From the NCBI GenBank assembly GCA_031386065.1, contig JANNBZ010000210.1, forward strand, positions 1 through 16,054: DNA of 16,054 bases, in the 5' to 3' direction. This stretch comes from JANYJJ01 sp031386065 (GTDB lineage Bacteria > Pseudomonadota > Gammaproteobacteria > Burkholderiales > Burkholderiaceae_C). The translations under genes and the position numbers were made by a program. Every line of letters starts with the position of its first letter. The first letter of the stretch is position 1. Below are positions 7,522 through 14,206 of this stretch, piece by piece. Under the pieces are notes generated by a model. It did not search any database, had not been told where the DNA came from, and saw nothing but the letters and a program-made list of their open reading frames with translations.

Positions 7522-7649
7522 GGCGGGCACGTCCGCGCGCCAACACCGGTGGCCCCGCGCGCTCGTGCCAGTGCCAGTGCGAGGCGTTCGGCGTTCGGGT
7601 GCGGCGACCCGGCCCCGGATCGCCGGCACCCCTGCGGTATAGTCAAGGC
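7522..7649. promoter_or_regulatory. smg upstream region with a TATAGT box close to the ATG
   Basis: The 128-base gap ends GGTATAGTCAAGGCATG. TATAGT (7638-7643) fits a sigma-70 -10 box but ends only six bases before the ATG, so a transcript from it would be nearly leaderless. No good -35 hexamer is seen 17 bases upstream. AAGG just before the ATG is too close for a standard ribosome binding site. Confidence 0.3.
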
Positions 7650-8102
7650 ATGTTCGATGTGCTCGTGTACCTGTACGAAAATTACTGGCGACCCGACGCC
7701 TGTCCGGATCAAGCCCAGCTGCGGCGCAAGCTGTCTTCAGTGGGCTTCGAGACCGACGAAATCCAGGATGCGCTGTCGTGGCTGGACGGTTTGTCGGGCG
7801 CGGCCGAGTCGTATGTCGGCGAGCAAGGTGACCTCAGCATGCGGGTCTACTCGCCAGCCGAGCAAGAACACCTCGGCGAGACCTCGATCGGCTTCATCAG
7901 CTTCCTGGAATCGGCCGGTGTGTTGCCGCCGCCGATGCGCGAGATGGTGATCGACCGCGCCAACGCCATCCCCGGCGGCCCGCTCGACCTGGAAGACCTG
8001 AAGATCATCGTGCTGATGGTGTTCTGGAGCCTGGGCGAAGAGCCCGATGCGCTGATTCTCGACGAGCTTTTCGTCGACGAAGAGGACCGGCTGATTCACT
8101 GA
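7650..8102 (+). CDS. smg: Smg / DUF494 family protein
   Basis: A 150-residue acidic cytosolic protein of the DUF494 (Smg) family. The start MFDVLVYLYENYW is the family hallmark, followed by LRRKLSSVGFETDEIQDALSWL, the middle segment YSPAEQEHLGETSIGFISFLE and the C-terminal ALILDELFVDEEDRLIH. Length is as expected (about 150-160). It has no known biochemical activity; in many gamma- and betaproteobacteria it lies next to dprA and topA. Here the dprA neighbour is separated by a 2.9-kb accessory block, and the downstream neighbour is a convergent DUF1631 gene rather than topA. The ATG at 7650 begins exactly at the conserved N-terminus. Confidence 0.92.
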   Translation: MFDVLVYLYENYWRPDACPDQAQLRRKLSSVGFETDEIQDALSWLDGLSGAAESYVGEQGDLSMRVYSPAEQEHLGETSIGFISFLESAGVLPPPMREMVIDRANAIPGGPLDLEDLKIIVLMVFWSLGEEPDALILDELFVDEEDRLIH

Positions 8103-8125
8103 TCGCGCCGCGCGCGTCGCTCAAC

Positions 8126-10465
8126 TCAATTCAACAGCCGACTCGGGTCCACGTCGAGCTTCGCCAACGCGCTGCGAGTGGCGCGCACCGTCAGCGATTC
8201 GTCCTGCGCCGGCACCAGCAAGCCCGCTTGCAGGAACGCTGCCAGCCGGTGCTGCTGGAACAGGATCGCGCGGCCTTGCTGCGAGACGAACAGCGCCAGT
8301 TGCCGGCGCAGCCCTTGCCAAGAAAGCTGTACCGCCTCGTTGCGATTGCGGTAGTCCAGCATGTACCAGCTGCCCACCTGCAGCTCGCGGGCCCAGGCCA
8401 GCATGGCGGGCGTCGGCATCGAGCCGCCCTCGGCGACGACTTCCAGCTCCGAGCTTTCGTGGCCGGACAAGTCGAGCACCATCGACTCGTCGATCTCCAC
8501 CACCTCGACATCGGGCAGCAGCTCTTCAAGCGCTTCCAGCCGCGCCATCAGTTCTTCCAGGCGTTCGTGCGGAATGACCGCGGCCTTGGCAGTGAACGCA
8601 GCCGCCAGCGAATTGTTCAGGCTCTGGATGTGCTCGTCCTGCTTGGCGGCCGACATGCCCGCGTGCCGCATGCCGTCGCGCAGGTTTTTCAGCAAAGGGG
8701 GCAAGCGGCGAATCACTTCAGCGCGCTCTTCGCGCGACACCTTGGCGCTGGCCGACCAGATCAGGTCGGCCGCCGCGCGCTTCATGGCCTTGGTTTCGTC
8801 GCTCTGGTTGCCGCCGTTGACGGCCGACATGGCCAGCACATCGGCCCACACATGGAACAGGAATTCGCGCACGCCTTCCTGGACCGGCACCTCGTTGAGC
8901 ATCTTGCGTAACTCGATGGTGTATTGAATTGCCAGCGTCTCGCGCTGCTCGACCTGCTGCGCCAGCGACACGCCTTTGCGCGACGCTTCGTTCTCGTTCT
9001 TGAAGTAGTGCTCCAGGAACTTTTCGAATTCGGTCAGCACCGTCTGGAACACGCGCCGGCCGGTGTCCGGATACGCCTCGACGACCTGCACCACGCGCTT
9101 GATTTCCTTTTCGAGCACGTCGCCGACGTTGCGCGTCTTGGCGTCGAAACCCATCACGCAGGCACCCATGCGGTCGATCAGCCGGCGCGCCGGGTGATCG
9201 ACCGTGGCGAAGAAATCAGGCTCGCCGACCGCCACCCGCAGCACCGGCATCTGCAGCCGCGCGAACCAGACGCGAATCGCAGCCGGAATGCGCTCCTCGG
9301 TGAGGATGCTCTGGAACAGCAAAGCGACGATCTCGATCGTCGCGCGTTCGGCCGGCGTGGTGGCGGCCTGCTTGAGTTGCTGCTTGCGCTGATGCAGTTC
9401 TTCCAGCAACGCGGGCGTGCTGACCACGCCGTGCGCGAAGGCACCGCTGGCGCCGGCAGTCAGGCGGCGGTTGATGCCCTGCTGCGCGTCGGCGATGGCG
9501 GCCTTCAACGTCGCCGAGGCCGGCTGCGCCCGCGAGGTGTTGACGAACTCGGGGATCTGCCGGCCTATCAGGCGGTTCAAGCGACCCAGCACCGCTTCGG
9601 CGTGGTCGGCGCCGCGCGCCAGGCCTCCGGTGCGCGACATCATGCGTGTCTCTTCGCCGACCTCGGCGCGCCCGCTGCCCGAGCTGACGCCGCCCGAATG
9701 AACGAATCCGGATCCGCCACCGGCGCTGCCGCCACCCGCACCACCGCCAGCACCGCTGCTGGACGCCACGCCGCTGCCGCCGCTCCAGGCGGCGTTCATC
9801 GAGCGGCGGATGAACGGCCGCAGGTCGACTTCGCGCAACACACCGTGCTGCAACAGCAGCCGGTTGGTCTCGTGATATGCCTCTTCGGCGAAATGCGAAA
9901 ACTCGTCGTGCAGCACCGTTTGCAAGGTGCGCCACGACTCTTGACCGAGCCCCGCCGATCGCCACGCCGAGGTGACGATGCGCGCCAGCACGTGCGGGCG
10001 CAGCACGTCGTTCGGATCGAGTTCATCGCGCCCTTCGAGCACGGTCATGCGCGAACGCAGATCGGTGAATTCCCACGACGCGCGGTCCATCATCGACAGG
10101 GCCAGCCGCGAACTGAGGATCTCGCTCTCGATGGTGTCGTTGTCGACCAGGCTCAGGCCGGGGCTTGAATTGCGACCCGACGGCGGCGGCAAGTCACCGG
10201 GCCGCGATGCCGACAACACACCGGTCAGCAACGCACTGCGAAGCATGGTGGTGGCGCCCTGCAGCCAGAAGCCGGAGGTCTTGCTCAGGTCTTCGACCAG
10301 TTCGCGGCGGCGCATCTGCACACCGTGTTCGGCGACCTGGCTCAGCAGCGTTCGTGCGCCCTGGTCAACCGAGCGCACCACCCCGGGCAGGCCGTTCAGC
10401 AATCCTTCGACGTAAGAGCGCCGTGCAAGGGCCGCCAGAGCGTGCGAGTCGGCATGGGTCGCCAT
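8126..10465 (-). CDS. DUF1631 family protein
   Basis: A 779-residue, mostly helical cytosolic protein that I place in the DUF1631 family from its overall pattern (MLRSALLTGV, ILSSRLALSMMDRASWEFTDLRSR-type segment, DPNDVLRPHVLARI, and VPVQEGVREFLFHVWADVLA). A low-complexity Gly/Ser linker covers about 228-266 and separates an N-terminal region of about 225 residues from the large helical body. The last 90 residues (from about 688) contain VGSWYMLDYRNRNEAVQLSW, then LRRQLALFVSQQGRAIL, a beta-rich ending that recalls PilZ-like folds; I see no RxxxR plus D/NxSxxG pair, so c-di-GMP binding is not supported. Function unknown. The ATG at 10465 gives MATHADSHALAALARRSYVEGL; no ribosome binding site precedes it. 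It is convergent with smg and lies 42 bases after secF on the same strand, but need not belong to that operon. Confidence 0.85.
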   Translation of the reverse strand: MATHADSHALAALARRSYVEGLLNGLPGVVRSVDQGARTLLSQVAEHGVQMRRRELVEDLSKTSGFWLQGATTMLRSALLTGVLSASRPGDLPPPSGRNSSPGLSLVDNDTIESEILSSRLALSMMDRASWEFTDLRSRMTVLEGRDELDPNDVLRPHVLARIVTSAWRSAGLGQESWRTLQTVLHDEFSHFAEEAYHETNRLLLQHGVLREVDLRPFIRRSMNAAWSGGSGVASSSGAGGGAGGGSAGGGSGFVHSGGVSSGSGRAEVGEETRMMSRTGGLARGADHAEAVLGRLNRLIGRQIPEFVNTSRAQPASATLKAAIADAQQGINRRLTAGASGAFAHGVVSTPALLEELHQRKQQLKQAATTPAERATIEIVALLFQSILTEERIPAAIRVWFARLQMPVLRVAVGEPDFFATVDHPARRLIDRMGACVMGFDAKTRNVGDVLEKEIKRVVQVVEAYPDTGRRVFQTVLTEFEKFLEHYFKNENEASRKGVSLAQQVEQRETLAIQYTIELRKMLNEVPVQEGVREFLFHVWADVLAMSAVNGGNQSDETKAMKRAAADLIWSASAKVSREERAEVIRRLPPLLKNLRDGMRHAGMSAAKQDEHIQSLNNSLAAAFTAKAAVIPHERLEELMARLEALEELLPDVEVVEIDESMVLDLSGHESSELEVVAEGGSMPTPAMLAWARELQVGSWYMLDYRNRNEAVQLSWQGLRRQLALFVSQQGRAILFQQHRLAAFLQAGLLVPAQDESLTVRATRSALAKLDVDPSRLLN

Positions 10466-10507
10466 GTGAAGGAGTGGGATGCTGCCGTGAAATAAGTCTC
10501 GCGAACT

Positions 10508-11542
10508 CTACACCACCGCCCCGGCGTTCGGGTCGTCCGGATCGAGATCACGGACGCCGCCCTTGACCAGGTCTTCGCGCTTGACGCCCAGCCACATCGC
10601 AATGGCCGCCGCGACGAACACCGACGAGTAGATGCCGAACAGGATGCCGATGGTCAGCGCCACCGCGAAGTAGTGCAGCGTCGGGCCGCCAAAGACCAGC
10701 ATCGACACCACCATCATCAGCGTGGAGCCGTGGGTGATGATGGTGCGGCTGATGGTGCTGGTGATGGCGTGGTCGATCACCTCGCGCGAAGTCATCTTTC
10801 GGTAGCGGCGGAACGACTCGCGAATCCGGTCGAAGATCACCACCGATTCGTTCACCGAATAGCCCAGCACCGCCAGCACGGCGGCCAGCACGGCCAGCGA
10901 GAACTCCCACTGGAAGAAGGCGAAGAAGCCCACGATGATGATCACGTCGTGCAGGTTGGCGACGATGCCTGCCACCGAGAACTTCCACTCGAAGCGGAAG
11001 GCCAGGTAAATCATGATCCCGACCACCGTGACCAGCAGCGCCAGCGCGCCGTCGCGCGCCAGTTCCGAGCCCACCGAGGGGCCGACAAACTCGCTGCGCT
11101 GCAGCTTCACCGGCTCGGCGCCCAGGGTGCCGCAGACCGGCTTGCTGATGGACTCGCCCTTGGCGGTGGTCAGCTCCTGCGTGGTGACGGTGCCGCGTTC
11201 GGCCTTGCACAGTTCGTCGAACACGCGGCGGCTCAAGGCGTCGGCCTGTTTCAGGTCGCCGCGCGCCGGCAGGCGGATCAGCACGTCGCGCGAACTGCCG
11301 AAGTTCTGCACCTGGATCTCGCCCAGCTTCATCGTGTCGACCGTGTCGCGCACGCGGTTCAGATCGGCCGCCTGCGGATAGGCCACCTCGACCAGCGTGC
11401 CACCGGTGAATTCCACCGAGAAGTGAAGCCCGCGGGTGGCGATGAAGAAGACCGCCGCCGCGAAGGTGACGGCCGAGATCACGTTCAGCACCACCGCGTA
11501 GCGCATGAACGGAATGTCGCGCCGGATCCTGAAGAATTCCAT
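10508..11542 (-). CDS. secF: Protein translocase subunit SecF
   Basis: SecF pairs with SecD in the inner membrane and uses proton flow to pull proteins from the SecYEG channel on the periplasmic side. The 344-residue protein starts MEFFRIRRDIPFM, with the first membrane helix about 14-35, the sequence FSVEFTGGTLVEV at 41-53 and a periplasmic P4 domain to about 160. Five further helices follow, including LGYSVNESVVIFDRIRE (227-242) and SRTIITHGSTLMM (265-277). By alignment and equal spacing, Glu232 stands where E. coli SecF has Asp213, and Arg266 matches Arg247 of the proton-relay pair. The ATG at 11542 has AAGGA about seven bases upstream. Only 27 bases separate it from the secD stop, so secD and secF are cotranscribed. 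Confidence 0.97.
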   Translation of the reverse strand: MEFFRIRRDIPFMRYAVVLNVISAVTFAAAVFFIATRGLHFSVEFTGGTLVEVAYPQAADLNRVRDTVDTMKLGEIQVQNFGSSRDVLIRLPARGDLKQADALSRRVFDELCKAERGTVTTQELTTAKGESISKPVCGTLGAEPVKLQRSEFVGPSVGSELARDGALALLVTVVGIMIYLAFRFEWKFSVAGIVANLHDVIIIVGFFAFFQWEFSLAVLAAVLAVLGYSVNESVVIFDRIRESFRRYRKMTSREVIDHAITSTISRTIITHGSTLMMVVSMLVFGGPTLHYFAVALTIGILFGIYSSVFVAAAIAMWLGVKREDLVKGGVRDLDPDDPNAGAVV

Positions 11543-11569
11543 GTGTGTTCCTTGGTTCGGGGTCGCAGC

Positions 11570-13447
11570 TCAGGTCTTGGCCGGCACGTCAGGGCCCGGC
11601 TTCCAGACCTGGCCGATGGAGACGCCCTTGAGCTTCTTCTGGCGGCCGTACCAAAGATTGACCAGCCCGCGAGAAAACACCACCGCCGAGAACATCGAGG
11701 TCAGGATGCCCAGCACGTGAACGATGGCGAAGCCGCGCACCGCGCCCGAGCCGAAGGCCAGCAGCGACACGCCGGCGATCAGCGTGGTGATGTTGGAGTC
11801 GAGGATGGTCGCGAAGGCGCGTTCGTAGCCGGTGTGGATGGCGGCCTGCGGCGAGGCGCCGCCGCGCAGTTCCTCGCGCACCCGCTCGTTAATCAGCACG
11901 TTGGCGTCGATCGCCATGCCCAGCGCCAGCGCGATGGCGGCGATGCCGGGCAGCGTCAGCGTGGCCTGCAGCATCGACAGCAAGGCCACCAGCAGCAGCA
12001 GGTTGAAGGCCAGCGCCAGCGTCGAGAAGACGCCGAACAGCATGTAGTAGGCGCACATGAAAATCGCGATGGCGGCGAATCCGTAGATCACGCTGTTGAA
12101 ACCCTTGGCGATGTTGTCGGCACCCAGGCTGGGGCCGATGGTGCGTTCCTCGATGATCTCCATCGGCGCGGCGAGCGAGCCCGAGCGCAGCAGCAGCGAG
12201 GTGTCGTTCGCCTCGGCGGTGGTCATGCGGCCGGAAATCTGCACCCGGCCGGCGCCGATCTCGCTGCGAATCACCGGCGCTGTCACGACCTCGCCCTTGC
12301 CCTTCTCGAACAGGATGATGGCCATGCGCTTGCCCACGTTCTCGCGCGTCACGTCCTTGAAGATGCGCGAGCCTTTGGCGTCCAGCGTCAGGTTGACCGT
12401 GGGCTCCTGAGTCTGACCGTCGAAGCCGGGCTGTGCGTCGATCAGGTTCTCGCCGGTCAGCACCACCTGGCGCTTCACGATGATGGGCGCGCCGGCGCGC
12501 TCTTCGAAACGCTCGGTGCCGAACGGCACCGGCCCGCTGCCGCCCACGGCTGCCGCAGCCTCGGTGCTGTCGTCGACCATGCGCACTTCCAGCGTGGCGG
12601 TGCGGCCGATGATGTCCTTCGCCTTCGCGGTGTCCTGCACGCCGGGCAGTTGGACGACCACCCGGTCCAGCCCCTGCTGCTGGATCACCGGCTCGGCCAC
12701 ACCGAGTTCATTCACGCGGTTGTGCAGCGTGGTGATGTTCTGCTTGACGGCAGCTTCCTGAACCCGCGCCGCAGCGGCGGGCTTCAGCGCACCGCCGAGC
12801 TTGAAGTCGCTGCCGTCCGGCGTTTCAATCCAGTCCAGATCGGGCAGCTGGTCGGACAGCAGCGTGCGCGCCGCCGTCAGCGTTTCGCGGTCGCGAAAGC
12901 GGATGTCCACGTTGTTGCCGTCGCGGGTGATGCCGGCGTGGCGCAGGTTCTTGTCGCGCAGCAGGGTGCGGATGTCGCCGGTCAGCGCCTCGGCCTTCTT
13001 GGTCAGCGCCGACTTCATGTCGACCTGCATCAGAAAGTGAACCCCGCCGCGCAGGTCCAGCCCCAGGTACATCGGCAAGGCATGCAACGAGGTGAGCCAC
13101 TGCGGCGAGCGCGACAGCAGGTTCAGCGCCACGATGTAGCTCGGGTTCGCGGGGTCCGGGTTCAGCGCCTTCGTGATCGCGTCCTTGGCCTTGATCTGCG
13201 CGTCGGTGTCGCCGAAGCGCGCCTTCACCGAATTGCCCTCGAACTGAACGAAGTCGGCCTTCAGCCCGGCCGCTCCCAGCACCTGTTCGACCCGCGTGGT
13301 CAGCGAGCTGTCGACCTTCAGCGTGGCCTTGCCGCTGCTGACCTGCACCGCCGGCGCTTCGCCGAAAAGGTTGGGCAGGGTGAACAGCAAACCGATCACC
13401 AGGGCGATCGCCAGCACAGCGTACTTCCAGAACGGATAGCGGTTCAT
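11570..13447 (-). CDS. secD: Protein translocase subunit SecD
   Basis: SecD is the larger half of the SecDF proton-driven protein export motor. The 625-residue protein (E. coli 615) starts MNRYPFWKYAVLAIALVIGLLF with the first membrane helix, followed by the large periplasmic P1 domain (about 35-440). That domain includes YLGLDLRGGVHFLMQVD at 127-143, the GLDRVVVQLPGV segment at 259-270 and IGPSLGADNI at 437-446. Five helices follow from about 450. Asp514 in GMAIDANVLINERVREEL matches E. coli Asp519, essential for proton-coupled function. Arg-rich and Lys-rich ends face the cytosol. The ATG at 13447 has AAAGG five bases upstream. It lies 108 bases after yajC and 27 bases before secF, the standard yajC-secD-secF order. 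Confidence 0.97.
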   Translation of the reverse strand: MNRYPFWKYAVLAIALVIGLLFTLPNLFGEAPAVQVSSGKATLKVDSSLTTRVEQVLGAAGLKADFVQFEGNSVKARFGDTDAQIKAKDAITKALNPDPANPSYIVALNLLSRSPQWLTSLHALPMYLGLDLRGGVHFLMQVDMKSALTKKAEALTGDIRTLLRDKNLRHAGITRDGNNVDIRFRDRETLTAARTLLSDQLPDLDWIETPDGSDFKLGGALKPAAAARVQEAAVKQNITTLHNRVNELGVAEPVIQQQGLDRVVVQLPGVQDTAKAKDIIGRTATLEVRMVDDSTEAAAAVGGSGPVPFGTERFEERAGAPIIVKRQVVLTGENLIDAQPGFDGQTQEPTVNLTLDAKGSRIFKDVTRENVGKRMAIILFEKGKGEVVTAPVIRSEIGAGRVQISGRMTTAEANDTSLLLRSGSLAAPMEIIEERTIGPSLGADNIAKGFNSVIYGFAAIAIFMCAYYMLFGVFSTLALAFNLLLLVALLSMLQATLTLPGIAAIALALGMAIDANVLINERVREELRGGASPQAAIHTGYERAFATILDSNITTLIAGVSLLAFGSGAVRGFAIVHVLGILTSMFSAVVFSRGLVNLWYGRQKKLKGVSIGQVWKPGPDVPAKT

Positions 13448-13523
13448 GTCGCCTTTCTCGCGGTGCGCCCGCTGCGAAGAATGCGGCAGCCGCCGGGGTC
13501 AACCCCGCTCAGCGCCTGAGGTA

Positions 13524-13540
13524 CGGCGGCCGGGCCGCCG
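13524..13540. promoter_or_regulatory. GC-rich hairpin between yajC and secD
   Basis: CGGCGGC (13524-13530) pairs with GCCGCCG (13534-13540) around a CGG loop in the 108-base yajC-secD gap. It lies 15 bases after the yajC stop on the minus strand. No T-run follows, so it is not a clear terminator; it could protect the yajC message end or lower readthrough to secD. Confidence 0.3.
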
Positions 13541-13555
13541 GCACCGAGTGTGGAG

Positions 13556-13891
13556 TTACTTGAAGGTGCCCTTGGGCAGCACCTGGATCACCGAGGCGCG
13601 CTGCACCTGGATCTCGACGCCGTTGGCGATCTCGACATGCAGGTAGCTGTCACCCATCTTCGCGATGCGGCCAATCACGCCGCCGCCGATCACCACCTCG
13701 TCGCCCTTGGCGATCGAATCGATCATCGCCTTGTGCTCCTTTTGCCGCTTCATCTGCGGCCGGATCATCACGAAATACAGCACCACGAACATCAGCAGGA
13801 TGGGCAGCATGCTGGCGATACTGCCGAAAGGCGATTCGGCAGCACCGGTCGCGGCGGGGGCGGCCTGGGCAAAAGCTTCTGAAATGAACAC
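13556..13891 (-). CDS. yajC: Sec translocon accessory protein YajC
   Basis: YajC is a small inner-membrane protein that associates with SecDF and YidC. The 111-residue protein (E. coli 110) reads VFISEAFAQAAPAA at the start, a single membrane helix about 24-43 (SMLPILLMFVVLYFVMI), then RPQMKRQKEHKAMIDSIAKGD, the cytosolic segment with the family RPQxKRxKEH signature, and a beta-rich end (GVIGRIAKMGDSYLHVEIANGVEIQVQRASV written in two parts: GVIGRIAKMGDSYLHVE and IANGVEIQVQRASV). I chose GTG at 13891 because it gives the expected Phe-Ile-Ser start and has AAGGA seven bases before it; the frame stays open 78 codons further with no family character. It heads a yajC-secD-secF operon. queA and tgt, the usual upstream neighbours, are not present. 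Confidence 0.94.
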   Translation of the reverse strand: MFISEAFAQAAPAATGAAESPFGSIASMLPILLMFVVLYFVMIRPQMKRQKEHKAMIDSIAKGDEVVIGGGVIGRIAKMGDSYLHVEIANGVEIQVQRASVIQVLPKGTFK

Positions 13892-13942
13892 GTGAATTTC
13901 CTTTTGATGCGCCCGGCAACGTGCCTGGGGCATAGCCTTGGA

Positions 13943-13948
13943 ATTGTA
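13943..13948 (-). promoter_or_regulatory. Possible -10 box for the yajC-secDF operon
   Basis: On the minus strand TACAAT (13948 down to 13943) lies 51 bases upstream of the yajC GTG. It matches the sigma-70 -10 consensus TATAAT at five of six positions in otherwise GC-rich DNA. The hexamer 17 bases further upstream does not match TTGACA well. A local promoter is plausible because tgt is missing upstream. Confidence 0.35.
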
Positions 13949-14031
13949 TGACGCAGCGGCGGCGCCCGATTGCGTGGCGCGCCGACCGCGCGCAGCGGGT
14001 CCGGGGCGCCACCTCAGGCCCACTCGTCTGG

Positions 14032-14106
14032 GGTTGATCGAACCTTCCGCGCCGGCCTTCGCGAGTCGACTTCGCTGGACAACTTCCCAGGTCCTTCGCT
14101 GCGTCG
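14032..14106. repeat. 75-base direct repeat, copy 1
   Basis: This copy and the one at 14130-14204 are the same length and match at 68 of 75 positions by my count; the differences cluster at positions 12-21 of the unit. Both begin GGTTGATCGAA and end CAGGTCCTTCGCTGCGTCG. On the minus strand the unit holds several GCGAAG or AGCGAAG steps and a GGAC / GTCC pair flanked by CGAC / GTCG, so it may fold. It lies in the rsgA-yajC gap, and its dispersal elsewhere in the genome is unknown. The rest of this 315-base gap (13892-14031, 14107-14129) holds only the candidate -10 box. Confidence 0.85.
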
Positions 14107-14129
14107 TTTGCTCAGGCCTGCACATCCGT

Positions 14130-14204
14130 GGTTGATCGAAGCTTCTTCCTCGGCCTTCGCGAGTCGACTTCGCTGGACAGCTTCGCAGGTCCTTCGCTGC
14201 GTCG
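14130..14204. repeat. 75-base direct repeat, copy 2
   Basis: Second copy, offset by 98 bases from the first and ending two bases from the rsgA stop codon. It differs from copy 1 by 7 substitutions and no gaps. Its position directly after rsgA suggests a transcript-end or intergenic dispersed element of the REP kind, but no full palindrome or transposase link is visible. Confidence 0.85.
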
Positions 14205-14206
14205 AC

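Noticed and set aside
7245..7649. Plus-strand frame that joins the HxlR region to smg as one 285-residue protein
   Set aside because: Its first part is the HxlR gene read out of frame; the real smg start at 7650 matches the family N-terminus.
9690..9790. Short tandem repeat in DUF1631
   Set aside because: The GGN/AGC pattern is the coding sequence of the Gly/Ser linker, not an independent repeat array.
8924..10168. Long plus-strand frame opposite DUF1631
   Set aside because: Low-complexity Arg/Gln/His/Leu composition mirroring the antisense codons of the real gene.
10673..13519. 948-codon plus-strand frame opposite secF and secD
   Set aside because: Covers two certain genes in antisense and reads as His/Gln/Arg/Asp-rich shadow sequence with no domain.
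13892..14125. 78-codon upstream extension of yajC
   Set aside because: Sequence before the GTG at 13891 is not YajC-like and the GTG has a good ribosome binding site.
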